Source: Bolinopsis microptera
Taxonomy: Eukaryota; Ctenophora; Tentaculata; Lobata; Bolinopsidae
NCBI RefSeq assembly: GCF_026151205.1
Contig: NC_087079.1
Coordinates: forward strand, 4,049,230-4,113,229
DNA length: 64,000 bases
Direction: 5' to 3'
Positions 30,414-39,719 of the stretch are shown here, piece after piece (the stretch's first letter is position 1; each line of letters opens with the position of its first letter). The notes below the pieces were generated by a model that was given only the letters and a program-made list of their open reading frames with translations, was not told the DNA's origin and made no database searches. Position numbers and translations under genes: made by a program.

Positions 30414-30675
30414 AATTCAACGGACACTGGTCTTTTCAGGTAAATGTAACTGTCGAAGGTTCCATTCTCAAATTATTTGTTATATAGCACCGGGTATTGA
30501 AAGTATTATATAGCGTTAAAAACTTTCAACACTACTCCATAATATAACAAATAATTTTAGAACATGAATATGATGTAGTACATAATATGCATTTTTATTG
30601 ATTTAAACAATCTACTTTTTTGACCTCATAAATTATTTCTCACAATATTACCATTGAAAAGGAGTAAGGCCAAGG

Positions 30676-31668
30676 ATGCCGATCTACTATGAACTGGTAT
30701 CCAACAATGAGCTAGCCCCCGACGAGAAATTTATGTTGGGTTTTAAGTATGATGTACAGAATGGAATAATAGAGGGAAGAATTCATTCTTGGTGCGTTTT
30801 AGCAAACACTCCTCATGGCACGATCCCAGCCAAGGCTATTGGTGACAAAGCTTGGTACACATACCAAGGAAAAGTGTACATGACAGCTGATTTCTCCTAT
30901 CTGAAAGCAGACCCGAGTGCTAAGGTGACAGTACAGGAAGCTGATTCTCCACCTCTTGGAGCGATACACGGGGACCTACTAGATGGTAAACCCAGCTACA
31001 TGGTGATCTGTCATACATCATCTGCTGACGAACCCGGCAAATCTGACGGTGTGATTTCTCAGTTTGGGTGGAAAGGTCTAGAATATGACGAAGAAGATTT
31101 TAGATATGTCTGTATCAGTGGGCCCTATTCGTTTGTGCAGTCCAGCGAAAATGAAGACCCTAAAAGTACCGATTTAATGCTTGGTAACGATAAGTGGGGG
31201 TATACAGAGGGACCTATGTGGTGTGTCATGACTCATAGTACCCATGGCTGGCTGCCAGGCTTGGCTAGCAGGAAGTGGGAAAATGCATGGTACACATACG
31301 GCCCGAAAGTATGTAAAACAACCGATTTCCATTTCATTCGCCCAGATGATGGTTATGAAGCAATGCTGAAAGCTGCTGATAGTTCTCCACCGAAACATGG
31401 TGTAGTTGTGGGACAAGGTAAGTATGATAACCAACCCATCTACTCGGTGGTTTGTCATGTTGATGGAGATGATATCCCTGGATTATACTCAGGTGGCGAT
31501 GCAGCTTACTACCAGGTTGTCTACAAGTATAAACCTGGCGTATGTTGGGTGTATCCTGGTGGTACTAGCACAATGGAGGCTAAGAATTTCTCTTATGTCG
31601 TAGTTGTCGAGAGAGGCCCAGGTGCAAAAGAGGATGCAAACAAAGATAAACATTGTTCAGAAGACTAG
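30676..31668 (+). CDS. DM9-like repeat protein, copy A
   Basis: 330 aa, one exon, no signal peptide, so probably cytosolic. Two similar halves are visible: WCVLANTPHGTIPAKAI..KAWYTYQGKVYMTADFSYL (about 39-76) and WCVMTHSTHGWLPGLAS..NAWYTYGPKVCKTTDFHFI (about 178-216). Each is followed by a GxxxxGKPSYMVICH / GxYDNQPIYSVVCH strand with a PG(K/L) turn. The W..a..G.iP..A and 'plY.v.....PG' pattern recalls DM9 repeats, which in oysters and insects are mannose-binding or infection-responsive proteins. The match is by pattern only. An AATAAA at 31725 follows the stop. Differs from copy B at two residues (E/Q and H/D near 97 and 117). Confidence 0.62.
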   Translation: MPIYYELVSNNELAPDEKFMLGFKYDVQNGIIEGRIHSWCVLANTPHGTIPAKAIGDKAWYTYQGKVYMTADFSYLKADPSAKVTVQEADSPPLGAIHGDLLDGKPSYMVICHTSSADEPGKSDGVISQFGWKGLEYDEEDFRYVCISGPYSFVQSSENEDPKSTDLMLGNDKWGYTEGPMWCVMTHSTHGWLPGLASRKWENAWYTYGPKVCKTTDFHFIRPDDGYEAMLKAADSSPPKHGVVVGQGKYDNQPIYSVVCHVDGDDIPGLYSGGDAAYYQVVYKYKPGVCWVYPGGTSTMEAKNFSYVVVVERGPGAKEDANKDKHCSED

Positions 31669-31724
31669 TCTTTGCCCTCTTCAATCGTGTAGTTCATGAA
31701 CGGCGTGAATGTACTAGAATATCT

Positions 31725-31730
31725 AATAAA
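31725..31730 (+). promoter_or_regulatory. Polyadenylation signal of DM9-like gene (copy A)
   Basis: AATAAA 57 nt after the stop; conserved in copy B at 38851. Confidence 0.5.
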
Positions 31731-32593
31731 TTCCAATCCAACACATGGATTGAAAGATATAATTATAGATATGTTTACTGATAATGTTAACATTATCATA
31801 GTAATACATACATAGTACATATATTATTAGATGACAGATTTTTTTACAGTGTTTTAACAATTTTATTAATTTTTTAGAGTACAGGATTTATTATAATTAC
31901 TTTTAGTTAAATAGTCTTTCTTTCAAAAAAGTTTTAAAAATCCAAAAAAATGTATCTCACTGAAGTGGTAATTATAAATAGTTATGATACCTAATTGGTA
32001 TACCGGTTATAATTGTAGATAAACATATTTTCAAATCTGTAATCTGTTCATTATCTAGTTTCCATAATTATTGGATAAGACTTTTGATAGAATGTGACAG
32101 GATAGATTTAAAATGCCACAGATTTTGTTGTTCGCCAACATGATTAAATATTTATTTTGTGTTTAAGCAAATATTAATAGTTTTAAAATAATGTTTTAAT
32201 CGCTTTTTTTCCTCTTCTCAAAACAATTCTTTTGGAATGACGTTTTTACTCTCAATACCATACTACTGCTTTTAAAATCTTTGTTTAAATGGTTTCGATT
32301 GGGCACCTCATTCATCGATTTGTGTTGTTCGATCTTTAGATCTTTGGAACGTGTTCATAGGAGAGCTGAGCTGATAAGTAAATATACATCTATTTGAATC
32401 ATGAAGCACACGTTATTTACATAATAAATAAAGTGGGTAATCATAAATTGTGATGTTAACAATCCAATTGAGTAATAATAATATTCGGTATCAGAAACTA
32501 TACCACTCTAGCCTGTACCCATTGCTTTCATACATTCATTTAGTGATCTGTCAAACCAATCTGCTTACAAATTGTTCTGTGTGATGCTTTCCA
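31731..32593. other. Intergenic between convergent DM9-like and POGLUT genes (copy A)
   Basis: AT-rich, no coding signal. The same stretch is in copy B (38857-39719) with small indels, for example a GTATGTATGT microsatellite near 39505. Confidence 0.5.
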
Positions 32594-33508
32594 CTACAAT
32601 TCCGACTTGTTGAGTGTATTGTAAGGGCACTTAAAGCATGATCTCTTTTTTGACAGCTCGTGCATTCCCTTCCTCACCTCAACCTTTCCGTACTGCTTCT
32701 CAGCATACCGGTTAAAAAGTCTGTAAACATAACAGTAAACATCGCTCGGTTTTAGTTCAGTTCTGACAAAATGCCTGGCGTTCTCTGAGATGATGTGCGC
32801 CAAGTGGTCGTTTTCCTGGGCCCAGTTCAGGCGCTGTATCAGGTTGTTGAGGTTGTGGTTGAAGGGAACGTAGTGAACCCACGGTTCTATGTCTGCGTAG
32901 AAATGTTCGTAGAAGAATGAGTCCTGAAGTATTTTTGTGATTTATTTTTTATCAATTTTACAGTGTAAGTTTGTTTTAGCAGTTTAAAAGTATAAAAGTA
33001 TGTAGTTAATTGATTATTCGAATTTTTTTTGTGAAAATGTTTTATAAAGCCGGCTAGTCAGGCATGATATTTTAATATTTTTAAACGATTGTTAATTTTT
33101 TAGAAAGATGGTATAATTATAGACGTAGATGATTTTAATCAACAAATTTTGAATTAATTATTGATTGCTTATAATTTTTAATGGAATTTAATACAGCAGG
33201 CGTGCCGGGAAAAATAATATAATTAGTAACTCAAATTTTTTATCTAGGTGTTTGTTTTATTGTTTCATGGCATTTTAAACTATACTAAATGATTTGTTAA
33301 TATCCACACCACAACAATATCTAACCTGTTTGAAGACAACACTTGGTCCACCCAAGATAAAAGGCACTCTATAAGCCGACACCATACCATCCACCGTTAT
33401 CTGGAACTTGTAGTCGAAGAACTCTCTGAAGGGTATCTTTGGAACAATGTCTCCATACATGGACGGAACATGCTTGAAGAATAGGGCTTGAGTCAGTTTA
33501 GCATCCAC
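32594..33508 (-). pseudogene. POGLUT 3' fragment left by the duplication breakpoint
   Basis: Contains last exon 32594-32923 (110 codons including stop) and the 3' third of the preceding exon (33326 to about 33508), with intact donor and acceptor. The breakpoint cuts that exon; the signal peptide, filamin-like domain and most of the GT90 domain are missing. There is no promoter of its own. The retained coding sequence still reads open and ends in the same ER-retention-like tail, so it decayed little since the duplication. Confidence 0.88.
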
Positions 33509-33678
33509 CTTTTTGGTGTATTGTGCCTATTTGTTACAGATTTGTTTCATGATGCGAATTATAGTACTCAATTAATTTCATATTATATGTTTATATTTTC
33601 GGTATCAAAAATTCGGCAGTCATAATGCTTAAAATATTTATCGTTTTTATTTGCAGACTTATAATATGCTGGATGCAA

Positions 33679-33724
33679 CAATTATTATTTTCATTTAATA
33701 CGTATTAAATGAAAATAATAATTG
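33679..33724. repeat. 46-bp perfect palindrome upstream of SRR1-like copy B
   Basis: CAATTATTATTTTCATTTAA and onward to its exact reverse complement, centred on TACGTA. Copy A (near 15025) has only one arm, so copy B carries an inverted duplication of 23 bp. Confidence 0.9.
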
Positions 33725-33889
33725 TACGGTTTTATCATTTTACTGTGGTGTTCAAATCGTATAATTTAAAAAAAAGGATTTTCGTCAGTATAAAACATGC
33801 AGTAATTTACAGTAATGTATATTTAATCTTTTGTACTTAAATAATATTTTGTTAAGTTACTGACCCCACTATCAAGGTATACAGAGAGA

Positions 33890-35642
33890 ATGGAAACTGA
33901 TGGATTTGTATTGGTTAAACCTTCAAGAAAACGCAGAATCAAATCAAAGAAGTGTCCAGTGTTACCAGTAAATAATGTTGATGATGAGTGGGATCATCCT
34001 CTGGATCTTACTAGTGTTATAAAGCAGGTCTTTACTGAGGGTGAGTGTTATTTTGCAGTTATTTTACAGTTATTTTACAGTTATTTTACAGTTATTTTAC
34101 AGTTATTTTACAGTTATTTTACAGTTATTTTACAGTTATTTTGCAGTTATTTTGCAGTTATTTTGCATTTATTTTACAGTTATTTTACAGTTATTTTGCA
34201 GTTATTTTGCAGTTATTTTGCAGTTATTTTGCAGTTATTGTTTCTACCTTTAATGGGAAGTGCAAATCTAAAACTGAGATTGGAACTGAATAACCTGTCA
34301 AAAATGTAGCTTTAAATGTTAACATGTACAATGTACGTTTAGCTGTGTTAACATGTACAATGTACAATTAGCCAATGTTAACATGTACATGCTATTTCAG
34401 ACTCTGTATTCTGTGATAAGATCAGTGAAGTGATATCAAGTCAAGATATTGAACAGATAGTATGCTATTGTATAGGAAGACTAAGTACGTGCAAGCTGGC
34501 TCAGTTTCAGTTTGCTGTTTTAGTAAACGTTCTACAAAAATCTCCCAAAATTAAAAAGTTTGTAATTTATTTTGTTATTTCTCAAATTTCTTATCAGCAC
34601 TGTATCTTTTGTCTGATTCCAGTGATAATAAAGCAATAATAACTCATTAATTGATCAAAAGGTTGGTTAACAGATTTACAATGTGACTAGTGTTCTAGAT
34701 GGTACGTCCCTAATGCTACATATTACTTTATCAGGTGTCTGGTATTTGACCCAGTACTGTCACAATCAGAGAGAACCTTCATTACTCAGTACATGGAGGT
34801 TTTACCAGAAAACGACATGTGTGGCAGACGAGTTGTGTGTAATACACTCTTTTATATGATACACTGTAGGTATTGTAGTACTGTATACTTACACATTATA
34901 CATTAGTTGTAGTGTAGTAATTACTAGTCACGTCTGTGTGTACCTTCATGACTATTGTGTTGCAGCGTGCCCCACATGACATAATAGCCGTGCTAATTAT
35001 CGTTTATAAAAGTCGTACACGTGGGCACTGGGCACAGGGCCATGATATTATTATTATGTATGATAAACTTTAATCCAGAAAATGTACCTTCAGTAAAAGG
35101 ATGTACGATAACGTTTTGAAAAGTAACTGGGATCAGTTAAAGTACTGTACGCTAATTGGTAATTCGTTCCAGTCTTATCTGCTTAACTCCACTACGTCTT
35201 CATTGGTAAAACAGGTGAGCAAATCAGATTTAATCTTATCATATTAATTGTATTTTAATATGTATTATCTGTATTAGATTGAAAATTATGATATTATTGT
35301 GATATTAAAGTTTTTAGATATAAAGGATCGTTCACATATTAATAAGTTAATACTATTTATGCCCCCTCCACCACTCTGTTAGCCACTTTACACTATTGTG
35401 TAGAAATTAAAGGTACACAAACGGAAGGGAAATATGATTATGGCAATGTTAACTTTCAGATTCCCCATATTTACACATGCACAGAACATACCAAAGAAGA
35501 CGAGTTACTCAAGTTCGTGAGCCATCATAACGTTTTTAACAATACTGTAATCATAGAGTTCTTATCTTCGGCTGATACTGATTCTGTTTTTGTGAACACT
35601 TTTCCTGCTGATATCTCTGAGGATGGCTTAGAGATACAGTGA
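33890..35642 (+). CDS. SRRD: SRR1-like protein, copy B (five exons)
   Basis: Exons 33890-34040, 34401-34557, 34735-34869, 35094-35214 and 35460-35642. Each has the same length as in copy A (151, 157, 135, 121, 183 nt), giving 248 aa. The same SRR1 motifs are present, and cysteine follows FYMIH, as I expect for the family, where copy A has serine. Intron 1 is only 360 nt with about 17 units of the 11-bp array, so this is the more ancestral-looking gene. The 360 nt before the start codon match copy A closely apart from the 46-bp palindrome, so both may be transcribed. Confidence 0.87.
34050..34240 (+). repeat. 11-bp tandem array, copy B (about 17 units)
   Basis: Same CAGTTATTTT(A/G) units as in copy A intron 1. 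The first half is mainly ACAGTTATTTT, the second half GCAGTTATTTT, with one CATTTATTTT variant. Confidence 0.95.
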
Positions 35643-36164
35643 AAAACCATTTTTATATAATATGCTGATGCTCGATATATACCAATGTTTTGGCGCCTTC
35701 TGGTAACATTTTTGTCACGTCTACCGAATGTTAACTTGGCCAGGCCATTGTACATTTTGCTAAACAATTTAATTTTTCGTTAAAAAATGGAAGTGAGGCC
35801 CTTTGGTGTTGCTCTGACACGCTTTATCAGCTCTGTCATCATTATTTATATGGAATGGGGATATGAAGGAGATTTTGTGTGTTATTTCTTTTCATGTATG
35901 AAATTGATCCTGAAAGCTAACTGCTAAAATTCATCACAAGATCGTGTCAGTGCATTGTATTCCTAAACATGATTATTGTAGATTGTTGAGTAAAAAGTCA
36001 ATAATTACTGAATATAAAGCGTTCCAACAGTTCCTCTGTAATTAATATTAATAATGACCTTGGTTAACCAGTAACCACGAACGATCATTTTATTGTAGGT
36101 CGATGGTGAGGGACAGGCTGGACGAAATCTCATGATATTTTGCCTTAATCTGACTTCATGAACC
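35643..36164. other. SRR1-like 3' flank and 5' region of the NlpC/P60-like gene (copy B)
   Basis: Non-coding; near-identical to copy A 23132-23657, including the acceptor before the presumed 5' UTR exon. Confidence 0.5.
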
Positions 36165-37232
36165 ATGGGTTCAGCTCACAGCAAAAAGGAGCATTCAATT
36201 TCAGATGAGGTATTTGTAAATGAGTCATTAAATAATATTAATGTTAATGAGGGATGTCTCAATTTAGACGAAGAACTCAACATTGCAGAGAGAATTTTCG
36301 AAGTCGAATATGAAAAGATAATTGACAGAATTTTTGTAACTCACGTGACTGTTGGAAGACAATGGTCCTGGCCTACAGTTGATTATGTTTATTTTGTGAT
36401 TCTAAAGACGAATTGTGGAGTATTGATATCTCTCGAGAAGCAGCAAGATGGTACCTCTTCCATTGAGTTTAGGAGAAAATTATTTCGATCTTATGGATAT
36501 GACTTTAAAGTTTACGATGTTATTGAAGACAGTAAATCCAGCTATCCCTTTAGTTGCTTGATAGACCGTTTAAAGGAAATGTTAATTACTTGCAGTGCTT
36601 TTAATGACAAAGACTTTGCAAAGATAATTTTTGATGAGATAAGCCAACCAGATAAGCCAAGCCATTTCAAATTAAATCCGCATCTTAACGTGGCTAAGAG
36701 TGTTTTCGGCTACAATTATAAAAGTATTGTTAACGGCACGACTGTAACTCATGTTTATGTCTACAAATGTCCACTAGAAGGCATATACAGAAGTTCAACT
36801 GCTTCTATAAGAGAACGAATTGGGAGACAGTGGACTTCAGTTGATTATCATGCTTTTGTGGTGCTGAAGACAAGTTGTGGTGTAAGTCTATCCCTCGAAA
36901 AGCAGCGAGACGGAATTTACATCGGGAGAAGCATAAGATGTGATGATGTGGTTGAAGGTATGCGACCATCTACTCGGAAAGGTCCTGTCGACCTTGAGAT
37001 TGAAGATAGCTCTGACTATCCTTTCATACATTTGTTAGGTTATCTGGATGCAATTGTGGAGGATTGTAGCGATTACAGTGTAACAGATCAAAACTGCCAA
37101 GACTTTGCAAAGAGAATTTTCGATAAGATTGCTTTGACGAAAACTTGGAAATACACTCGACCAAAAGAGTATCTTTATAAAACAGTAATAATATTTGGAA
37201 TGCAGTTCCTTATCATGTTTTTTTGGTCCTGA
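36165..37232 (+). CDS. Two-repeat NlpC/P60-LRAT-like protein, copy B
   Basis: 355 aa, differing from copy A at three residues (G46E, L135R, R325T in copy A numbering). It has the same possible myristoylation N-terminus, a degenerate first repeat, H229 and C311 in the second repeat, and a hydrophobic C-terminal segment. Near-identity with frames kept open suggests either a recent duplication or selection on both copies. Confidence 0.72.
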   Translation: MGSAHSKKEHSISDEVFVNESLNNINVNEGCLNLDEELNIAERIFEVEYEKIIDRIFVTHVTVGRQWSWPTVDYVYFVILKTNCGVLISLEKQQDGTSSIEFRRKLFRSYGYDFKVYDVIEDSKSSYPFSCLIDRLKEMLITCSAFNDKDFAKIIFDEISQPDKPSHFKLNPHLNVAKSVFGYNYKSIVNGTTVTHVYVYKCPLEGIYRSSTASIRERIGRQWTSVDYHAFVVLKTSCGVSLSLEKQRDGIYIGRSIRCDDVVEGMRPSTRKGPVDLEIEDSSDYPFIHLLGYLDAIVEDCSDYSVTDQNCQDFAKRIFDKIALTKTWKYTRPKEYLYKTVIIFGMQFLIMFFWS

Positions 37233-37801
37233 AGACATTTTGTGACAAATGTAAAATGTACATGTACTACCTTAATTTTTACAGATTTTTAGTTATATTT
37301 TTAAAATTTTTTTATAAGAATATTTTTTTAGTTTGGTTCGTTTAAAGATTTTATCCATGTTTTTAATTTTGATTATAAATTATTATCATAACTTATGTTA
37401 TTCATTAATAAGTAAATTTTTTGAAGTTTTAGTGGACGTTAAATAGTACTTCATATCACGTTCTGTCACCGGGGTTGTTGGATTCTTTTTTACCTAATAT
37501 GTTTATTGTTCATAATTTTTGATGATTCCGTAAATACGGCCAATTCAACGGACACTGGTCTTTTCAGGTAAATGTAACTGTCGAAGGTTCCATTCTCAAA
37601 TTATTTGTTATATAGCACCGGGTGTTGAAAGTATTATATAGCGTTAAAAACTTTCAACACTACTATAATATAACAAATAATTTTAGAACATGAATATGAT
37701 GTAGTACATAATATGCATTTTTATTGATTTAAACAATCTACTTTTTTGACCTCATAAATTATTTCTCACAATATTACCATTGAAAAGGAGTAAGGCCAAG
37801 G
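37233..37801. other. Spacer containing the empty copia target site
   Basis: AT-rich. GGCCAATTCAACGG at about 37540-37553 is the uninterrupted equivalent of the copia insertion site in copy A. A short inverted repeat (TCAAATTATTTGTTATATAG / CTATAATATAACAAATAATTTTAG, near 37595 and 37665) is shared with copy A. Confidence 0.7.
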
Positions 37802-38794
37802 ATGCCGATCTACTATGAACTGGTATCCAACAATGAGCTAGCCCCCGACGAGAAATTTATGTTGGGTTTTAAGTATGATGTACAGAATGGAATAATAGAG
37901 GGAAGAATTCATTCTTGGTGCGTTTTAGCAAACACTCCTCATGGCACGATCCCAGCCAAGGCTATTGGTGACAAAGCTTGGTACACATACCAAGGAAAAG
38001 TGTACATGACAGCTGATTTCTCCTATCTGAAAGCAGACCCGAGTGCTAAGGTGACAGTACAGCAAGCTGATTCTCCACCTCTTGGAGCGATACACGGGGA
38101 CCTACTAGATGGTAAACCCAGCTACATGGTGATCTGTGATACATCATCTGCTGACGAACCCGGCAAATCTGACGGTGTGATTTCTCAGTTTGGGTGGAAA
38201 GGTCTAGAATATGACGAAGAAGATTTTAGATATGTCTGTATCAGTGGGCCCTATTCGTTTGTGCAGTCCAGCGAAAATGAAGACCCTAAAAGTACCGATT
38301 TAATGCTTGGTAACGATAAGTGGGGGTATACAGAGGGACCTATGTGGTGTGTCATGACTCATAGTACCCATGGCTGGCTGCCAGGCTTGGCTAGCAGGAA
38401 GTGGGAAAATGCATGGTACACATACGGCCCGAAAGTATGTAAAACAACCGATTTCCATTTCATTCGCCCAGATGATGGTTATGAAGCAATGCTGAAAGCT
38501 GCTGATAGTTCTCCACCGAAACATGGTGTAGTTGTGGGACAAGGTAAGTATGATAACCAACCCATCTACTCGGTGGTTTGTCATGTTGATGGAGATGATA
38601 TCCCTGGATTATACTCAGGTGGCGATGCAGCTTACTACCAGGTTGTCTACAAGTATAAACCTGGCGTATGTTGGGTGTATCCTGGTGGTACTAGCACAAT
38701 GGAGGCTAAGAATTTCTCTTATGTCGTAGTTGTCGAGAGAGGCCCAGGTGCAAAAGAGGATGCAAACAAAGATAAACATTGTTCAGAAGACTAG
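37802..38794 (+). CDS. DM9-like repeat protein, copy B
   Basis: 330 aa, two residues different from copy A (Q for E in VTVQ(E/Q)ADS; D for H in VIC(H/D)TSS). Same two-half DM9-like architecture and no signal peptide. AATAAA at 38851. The change in the VIC(H/D) strand falls in the best conserved part of the repeat, so the copies may differ in ligand binding; that is only an inference. Confidence 0.62.
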   Translation: MPIYYELVSNNELAPDEKFMLGFKYDVQNGIIEGRIHSWCVLANTPHGTIPAKAIGDKAWYTYQGKVYMTADFSYLKADPSAKVTVQQADSPPLGAIHGDLLDGKPSYMVICDTSSADEPGKSDGVISQFGWKGLEYDEEDFRYVCISGPYSFVQSSENEDPKSTDLMLGNDKWGYTEGPMWCVMTHSTHGWLPGLASRKWENAWYTYGPKVCKTTDFHFIRPDDGYEAMLKAADSSPPKHGVVVGQGKYDNQPIYSVVCHVDGDDIPGLYSGGDAAYYQVVYKYKPGVCWVYPGGTSTMEAKNFSYVVVVERGPGAKEDANKDKHCSED

Positions 38795-38850
38795 TCTTTG
38801 CCCTCTTCAATCGTGTAGTTCATGAACGGCGTGAATGTACTAGAATATCT

Positions 38851-38856
38851 AATAAA
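38851..38856 (+). promoter_or_regulatory. Polyadenylation signal of DM9-like gene (copy B)
   Basis: AATAAA 57 nt after the stop, as in copy A. Confidence 0.5.
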
Positions 38857-39719
38857 TTCCAATCCAACACATGGATTGAAAGATATAATTATAGATATGT
38901 TTACTGATAATGTTAACATTATCATAGTAATACATACATAGTACATATATTATTAGATGACAGATTTTTTTACAGTGTTTTAACAATTTTATTAATTTTT
39001 TAGAGTACAGGATTTATTATTTACTTTTAGTTATAGTCTTTCTTTCAAAAAAGTTTTAAAAATCCAAAAAAATGTATCTCACTGAAGTGGTAATTATAAA
39101 TAGTTATGGTACCTAATTGGTATACCGGTTATAATTGTAGATAAACATATTTTCAAATCTGTAATCTGTTCATTATCTAGTTTCCATAATTATTGGATAA
39201 GACTTTTGATAGAATGTGACAGGATAGATTTAAAATGCCACAGATTTTGTTGTTCGCCAACATGATTAAATATTTATTTTGTGTTTAAGCAAATATTAAT
39301 AGTTTTAAAATAATGTTTTAATCGCTTTTTTTCCTCTTCTCAAAACAATTCTTTTGGAATGACGTTTTTACTCTCAATACCATACTACCTGCTTTTAAAT
39401 CTTTATTTAAGTGGTTTCGATCGGGCACCTCATTCATCGATTTGTGTTGTTCGATCTTTAGATCTTTGGAAAGTGTTCATAGGAGAGCTGAGCTGATAAG
39501 TAAATGTATGTATGTCTATTTGAATCATGAAGCACACGTTATTTACATAATAAATAAAGTGGATAATCATAAATTGTGATGTTAACAATCCAATTGAGCA
39601 ATAATTATATTCGGTATCAGAAAATATACCACTCTAGCCTGTACCCATTGCTTTCATACATTCATTTAGTGATCTGTCTAACCAATCTGCTTACAAATTG
39701 TTCTGTGTGATGCTTTCCA
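38857..39719. other. Intergenic between convergent DM9-like and POGLUT genes (copy B)
   Basis: AT-rich, non-coding, homologous to copy A 31731-32593. Confidence 0.5.

Larger units (their letters stand above)
25035..30418 (+). mobile_element. Ty1/copia LTR retrotransposon with 133-bp LTRs
   Basis: Identical-looking LTRs at 25040-25172 and 30281-30413 (TGTTAATCTT to GAATTAAAA) flank a 1430-aa gag-pol ORF. The 5-bp target duplication AATTC lies at 25035-25039 and 30414-30418. Copy B has the uninterrupted site GGCCAATTCAACGG at about 37540, a natural empty site. A likely primer-binding region (GTGATAGCAGG) follows the 5' LTR, and a purine-rich tract ending GAGGACTGA precedes the 3' LTR. All features point to a recent, complete insertion. 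Confidence 0.95.
14871..33510. repeat. Tandem duplication, copy A (expanded to 18.6 kb)
   Basis: Direct-repeat copy holding the SRR1-like gene, the two-repeat NlpC/P60-like gene, the DM9-like gene and a 3' POGLUT fragment, in the same order and orientation as copy B (33526-40645). Copy A has gained a Naiad element, a copia element and most of the 11-bp array. It ends inside POGLUT exon 3 after GCATCCAC; about 15 nt of unmatched sequence precede the start of copy B. Confidence 0.93.
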
